From contig NZ_JARWAC010000017.1 in the NCBI RefSeq assembly GCF_029846175.1, forward strand, positions 248,001-312,000: a stretch of DNA of 64,000 nucleotides, given 5' to 3'. Below, in pieces: positions 60,130-64,000 of this stretch (its first letter is position 1; the number at the start of each line of letters is the position of its first letter). Made by a program: the position numbers and the translations under genes. The notes beneath the pieces were generated by a model. That model was given only the letters and a program-made list of their open reading frames with translations. It made no database searches and was not told the DNA's origin. The DNA comes from Sphaerisporangium sp. TRM90804. GTDB taxonomy: Bacteria; Actinomycetota; Actinomycetes; Streptosporangiales; Streptosporangiaceae.

Positions 60130-61104
60130 ATGACGGACACAAAGCCGAGTGCCGGCCCGCGTCATGACCCGAAGGTCATCACGGCGCTGCGCAACTTCGC
60201 GATGTCGATCACGGTCTTCAACATCCTCGGTTACACCGTGCTCGGTTTCGAGCAGCCGTGGCTGTGGCCCTTCGTCGCCCTCGCGACCGGATACACCACG
60301 GAGATCGTCCTGGAGGCCATCGGCGCCAGGGCCGAGAAGCGCGCGCCGCGCTACAAGGGCGGCGGGGCCAAGGGCCTGATGCAGTTCCTCTACCCAGCGC
60401 ACATCACCAGCCTCGCGATGAACATGCTGATCTACGTCAACGACCAGATCCTGGTCCTGATCTTCGGCATCGTCGTCGCGGTCGGCGCCAAGTGGGTGCT
60501 GCGCGCGCCGGTCAAGGGCCGCATGCGGCACTACATGAACCCGTCGAACTTCGGCATCGCCGCCATCCTGCTGGTCTTCCCCTGGGCCAGCATCGCCCCG
60601 CCGTACCACTTCACCGAGCATGTCGACACCTGGATTGACTGGTTGATCCCGGGCATCATCATCCTCGGCGGCACCATGCTGAACGGCAAGCTGACCAACC
60701 GCATGCCGCTCATCTTCGGCTGGGTGAGCATCTTCGCCCTCCAGTCGATCGTCCGGGGCATCTTCTTCGACACCTCGATCCCGGGCGCGCTCGCCATGAT
60801 GACCGGCGTCGCGTTCGTGCTCTTCAGCAACTACATGATCACCGACCCGGGCACCAGCCCGTCCAAGCCGGCGTCGCAGTTCCTGTTCGGCGGCGGCGTC
60901 GCCCTGGTCTACGGCCTGATGACGGCCGTCCACATCTCCTACGCGATCTTCTTCGCCACCGCCATCGTGTGCGCCATCCGCGGCGGCTTCTTCTGGGGCC
61001 TGCACTTCGTCGACAAGGCGCGCGCGCAGCGTGAGGCCGAGGCGCTGGCCAAGGTCCCGGTAGAGAAGGTCCCGGCCACCGGGAAAGAGGTCGCTTCGGT
61101 ATGA
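60130..61104 (+). CDS. Enediyne cassette membrane protein UnbU-like
   Basis: A 324-residue integral membrane protein with about eight helices (VFNILGYTVLGF, LVLIFGIVVAVGAKWVLR, FGIAAILLVFPWASIAPPYH, WLIPGIIILGGTMLNGKLTN, and GVALVYGLMTAVHISYAIFF split as VYGLMTAVHISYAIFF). It resembles RnfD/NqrB-type electron-transport subunits, the group to which UnbU proteins of enediyne clusters belong. TSPSKPASQ, similar to the flavin-attachment loop of RnfD, is present. It lies 4 bp after UnbV and overlaps the PKS start by 4 bp. It may pass electrons during core maturation; this is inference. Confidence 0.9.
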   Translation: MTDTKPSAGPRHDPKVITALRNFAMSITVFNILGYTVLGFEQPWLWPFVALATGYTTEIVLEAIGARAEKRAPRYKGGGAKGLMQFLYPAHITSLAMNMLIYVNDQILVLIFGIVVAVGAKWVLRAPVKGRMRHYMNPSNFGIAAILLVFPWASIAPPYHFTEHVDTWIDWLIPGIIILGGTMLNGKLTNRMPLIFGWVSIFALQSIVRGIFFDTSIPGALAMMTGVAFVLFSNYMITDPGTSPSKPASQFLFGGGVALVYGLMTAVHISYAIFFATAIVCAIRGGFFWGLHFVDKARAQREAEALAKVPVEKVPATGKEVASV

Positions 61105-64000
61105 CCAGGATCGCGATCGTCGGCATGGCGTGCCGGTACCCGGACGCCACCTCGCCGAGAGAGCTGTGGGAGAACGCTCTCGCCGGTCGCCGCGCCTTCC
61201 GCAGGCTTCCCGACGTGCGTATGCGGGCCGAGGATTACTACGATCCCGACCCCGCCGCGCCCGACCGGTTCTACGCCCGCACAGCGGCGGTCATCGAGGG
61301 CTACGAGTTCGACCGCATCGGTTACAAGATCGCCGGCAGCACCTACCGCTCCACCGACCTGACGCACTGGCTCGCGCTCGACATGGCGGGCCAGGCGCTG
61401 GCGGACGCGGGCTTCCCCGGGGCCGAGGGCCTCAACCGGGAGCGCACCGGAGTGGTCGTCGGCAACACCCTGACCGGTGAGTTCACCCGCGCCAACGTCA
61501 TGCGGCTGCGCTGGCCGTACGTCCGGCGCACGGTCGCGGCCGCCCTCCTGGAGGAGGGCTGGGACGAGGACCGTCTGGCCACCTTCCTCGACGACCTGGA
61601 GGCGGGCTACAAGAGCCCGTTCCCCTCCATCGACGAGGACACCCTGGCCGGCGGCCTGTCCAACACCATCGCGGGCCGGATCTGCAACCACTTCGACCTC
61701 AACGGCGGCGGCTACACCGTCGACGGCGCCTGCTCCTCGTCCCTGCTCTCGGTGACCACCGCCTGCAAGGCGCTCATCGACGGCGACGTGGACGTGGCGA
61801 TCGCCGGCGGCGTCGACCTGTCGATCGACCCGTTCGAGATCATCGGCTTCGCCAAGACCGGCGCGCTCGCCAAGGGCGAGATGCGGCTGTACGACCGCCA
61901 CTCCAACGGCTTCTGGCCGGGCGAGGGCTGCGGAATGATCGTGCTGATGCGCGAGCCGGACGCCATCGAGGCCCGGCGGCGCGTCTACGCGAGCATCCCC
62001 GGCTGGGGCATCTCCTCCGACGGCAAGGGCGGCATGACCCGGCCCGAGGTCAGCGGCTACCAGCTCGCGCTGCGCCGCGCCTACGACCGCGCCGGGTTCG
62101 GCATCGAGACCGTCGAGCTGTTCGAGGGCCACGGCACCGGCACGGCGGTCGGCGACATGACCGAGCTGACCGCGCTGGCCAAGTCGAGGACCGAGGCCGG
62201 GCTCGGCGAGCGTCCCGCGGTCGTCACCTCCATCAAGGGGATGATCGGGCACGCCAAGGCCGCGGCCGGCGTGGCCGGCCTCATCAAGGCCGCCATGGCG
62301 GTGCACGAGCAGGTGCTGCCGCCGACCATCGGCTGCGTCGACCCGCACGAGGTGCTCACCGAGCAGCCCGAGGCCCTGCGCGCGCTGCGCAAGGCCGAGC
62401 CCTGGCCCGCGGGCGCGCCGGTGCGCGCCGGCGTCACGGCCATGGGCTTCGGCGGCATCAACACCCACGTCGTGCTGGAGAAGAGCGGCGGCGCCCGCCG
62501 CACGCCGCTCTCCACCCGCACCAAGATGATCGTCCAGTCGATCCAGGACGCCGAACTGCTCGTCGCCGACGCGGCGACGACCGAGGCGCTCCAGGAGCGG
62601 ATCACCCAGCTCGCCGAGTTCGTGGCGCAGGTCTCCTACGGCCAGCTCGGCGACCTGGCGGCGACGCTGCAGTCGGAGCTGCGCGACCTGCCCTACCGGG
62701 CCGCGGTCGTGGTGACCTCTCCGGAGGACGCCGAGCGGCAGCTCCGCAAGGTGCTGGAGACGCTGGAAGCCGGAGAGAGCACGCTGTCCTCGCCGGACGG
62801 CCGCGCCTTCCTCGGCCACGTCGACGGCCCCGGGCGCGTCGGCTACCTGTTCCCCGGCCAGGGGTCCGGGCGCGGCACCAGCGGCGGCGCGCTGCGCCGG
62901 CGCTTCGCCGACGTCGAGGAGATCTACGTCCAGGCCGCGCTGCCCACCAGCGGCGACATGGTCGCGACGGCGGTCGCCCAGCCCCGCATCGTCACCGGCT
63001 CGCTGGCCGGCATGCGCGCGCTCTCCCTGCTGGGAGTCGAGGCGGACGTCGCGCTCGGCCACAGCCTGGGCGAGCTTTCGGCCCTGCAGTGGTCCGGCGC
63101 GATGGACGAGCAGGGGCTGCTGCGCGTCGCGGGTTACCGCGGCCAGGCCATGACCGAGCACAGCGAGTCGGGCACCATGGCCGGCGTCCGCGCCGCGCCT
63201 GAGGCGGTCGCCGAGCTGCTCACCGGCCTTCCCGTGGTGATCGCGGGATACAACGGCCCGGAGCAGACGGTCATCGCCGGCCCGGTCGACGCGATCGAGG
63301 CCGTGGCGGCCAAGGCCGCCGGGGTCGGCGTGACCGTCACGCGGCTGCCGGTGTCCCACGCCTTCCACTCCCCGCTGGTCGCCCCGGCGGCCGAGGCGCT
63401 CGGCGAGCACCTCTCGGGCGAGGAGTTCGGGCCGATCGAGCGGCGGGTGGTCTCCACGGTCACCGGCCAGGTGCTCCGGCCGGACACCGACATCTCGGCG
63501 CTGCTGCGCCGCCAGATCACCGACCCGGTGCTGTTCACCCAGGCCGTGCAGCTCGCGGCCAAGGACATCGACCTGTTCATCGAGGTCGGCCCGGGCCGCG
63601 TGCTCAGCCAGCTCGCCTCCGGGGTCACCTCGGTGCCCGCGGTCGCGCTGGACACCGACGACGAGTCGCTGACCGGGCTGCTGCGGGTCGCCGCGGCCGC
63701 CTACGTCAACGGCGTCCCGGTGCTGCTGGACGAGCTGCTGCACGGGCGGCTCATCCGCCCGCTGCGGGTCGGCCAGGAGTTCACCTTCTTCGCCAGCCCC
63801 ACCGAGTCGGCCCCGGCCGTCCGGATCAAGGGCGGCGCCCGCAGGACCGAGGAGCCCGCGCGGACCGGCGGCGACGCCGGCGGCGGCTCCGAGGAGCCGA
63901 TCGGGTCGAGTGTGGAGCTGCTGCGCCGGCTGGCCGCCGAGCGTGCGGAGCTGCCGCTGGAGATGGTCCGCGAGGACAGCAGGCCACTGGACGAGCTGCA
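61101..64000 (+). CDS. Enediyne polyketide synthase (PKSE), 5' part; runs off window
   Basis: The first ~966 codons of an iterative PKSE, which normally has KS-AT-ACP-KR-DH-PPTase in ~1900 residues and makes the polyene precursor of the warhead. ATG 61101 overlaps the UnbU stop (ATGA). KS (~1-460): MTRIAIVGMACRYPDATSPR, catalytic Cys in VDGACSSSLLSV, His in EGHGTGTAVGD and KGMIGHAKAAAG. AT-like domain (~570-880): YLFPGQGSGRGTSGG, ALGHSLGELSALQW and PVSHAFHSPLVAP. The frame enters an Ala/Gly linker and the start of the ACP region (SVELLRRLAAERAELPLEMV) when the window ends. No stop or frameshift is seen. Confidence 0.95.
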   Translation, partial: MTRIAIVGMACRYPDATSPRELWENALAGRRAFRRLPDVRMRAEDYYDPDPAAPDRFYARTAAVIEGYEFDRIGYKIAGSTYRSTDLTHWLALDMAGQALADAGFPGAEGLNRERTGVVVGNTLTGEFTRANVMRLRWPYVRRTVAAALLEEGWDEDRLATFLDDLEAGYKSPFPSIDEDTLAGGLSNTIAGRICNHFDLNGGGYTVDGACSSSLLSVTTACKALIDGDVDVAIAGGVDLSIDPFEIIGFAKTGALAKGEMRLYDRHSNGFWPGEGCGMIVLMREPDAIEARRRVYASIPGWGISSDGKGGMTRPEVSGYQLALRRAYDRAGFGIETVELFEGHGTGTAVGDMTELTALAKSRTEAGLGERPAVVTSIKGMIGHAKAAAGVAGLIKAAMAVHEQVLPPTIGCVDPHEVLTEQPEALRALRKAEPWPAGAPVRAGVTAMGFGGINTHVVLEKSGGARRTPLSTRTKMIVQSIQDAELLVADAATTEALQERITQLAEFVAQVSYGQLGDLAATLQSELRDLPYRAAVVVTSPEDAERQLRKVLETLEAGESTLSSPDGRAFLGHVDGPGRVGYLFPGQGSGRGTSGGALRRRFADVEEIYVQAALPTSGDMVATAVAQPRIVTGSLAGMRALSLLGVEADVALGHSLGELSALQWSGAMDEQGLLRVAGYRGQAMTEHSESGTMAGVRAAPEAVAELLTGLPVVIAGYNGPEQTVIAGPVDAIEAVAAKAAGVGVTVTRLPVSHAFHSPLVAPAAEALGEHLSGEEFGPIERRVVSTVTGQVLRPDTDISALLRRQITDPVLFTQAVQLAAKDIDLFIEVGPGRVLSQLASGVTSVPAVALDTDDESLTGLLRVAAAAYVNGVPVLLDELLHGRLIRPLRVGQEFTFFASPTESAPAVRIKGGARRTEEPARTGGDAGGGSEEPIGSSVELLRRLAAERAELPLEMVREDSRPLDEL

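Overview
The window is very GC-rich, uses GTG and TTG starts freely, and is full of four-base ATGA/GTGA gene overlaps and actinobacterial families (SARP regulator, acyl-CoA carboxylase epsilon subunit, CebR-type operator, secreted LPMO, MMPL pump, TIGR02960-type sigma factor). It comes from a filamentous actinomycete chromosome; the sequence alone does not fix the genus. About 18 kb of general genes lie at the left, followed by roughly 45 kb of specialised metabolism.

Left part (1-17.9 kb): the 3' end of an atpB-like gene with no atpE behind it; a VOC protein; a cellulose-type LPMO behind a perfect CebR box; a DHFR-like reductase; a CGNR regulator; an ECF sigma factor and serine hydrolase; a MerR regulator divergent from an MMPL exporter, with a MerR-style operator between them; a Trk/Ktr potassium pair; three secreted hydrolases, two of which share a C-terminal domain; and an acyl-CoA carboxylase carboxyltransferase.

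Middle part (18-50.6 kb): a gene cluster related to valanimycin-type azoxy biosynthesis. It has a dedicated seryl-tRNA synthetase, a VlmA-like seryl-tRNA transferase, a VlmH/VlmR-like flavin N-hydroxylase and reductase, a VlmB-like di-iron protein, a small membrane protein and a PLP decarboxylase to make the amine. To this are added a heme-oxygenase-fold di-iron enzyme, a Rieske oxygenase, a 2OG dioxygenase, a cupin, an SBP56-like protein, a sulfate reduction set (cysD, cysN, sir, cysH, chelatase) and a short PKS (free ACP, KS-AT-DH-ACP, acyl-AMP ligase, thioesterase). Most striking is a tRNA-Ser-like gene at 18122-18205 with intact acceptor, D, variable and T arms but a deformed anticodon arm. 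It has its own strong terminator and is preceded by the same promoter architecture as the biosynthetic genes: GTCAGCG-like heptamers every 11 bp ending about 8 bp before a -10 box. I find this promoter at five further places, which points to one SARP regulon; a SARP gene lies at 54.4 kb.

Right part (51.5-64 kb): a TetR/MFS pair with tandem operators, the SARP gene, an acyl-CoA carboxylase epsilon gene, then an enediyne cassette (two tandem UnbL/DUF1702 proteins, UnbV, UnbU and the first ~970 codons of the enediyne PKS), which runs off the window. Repeat arrays of ~120 bp and ~99 bp flank the ligase-thioesterase block. The likely logic of the middle cluster is amine formation by decarboxylation, N-hydroxylation, transfer of serine from an aminoacylated RNA, N-N bond formation and oxidation, then tailoring and possible polyketide attachment. 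The product cannot be named from sequence.
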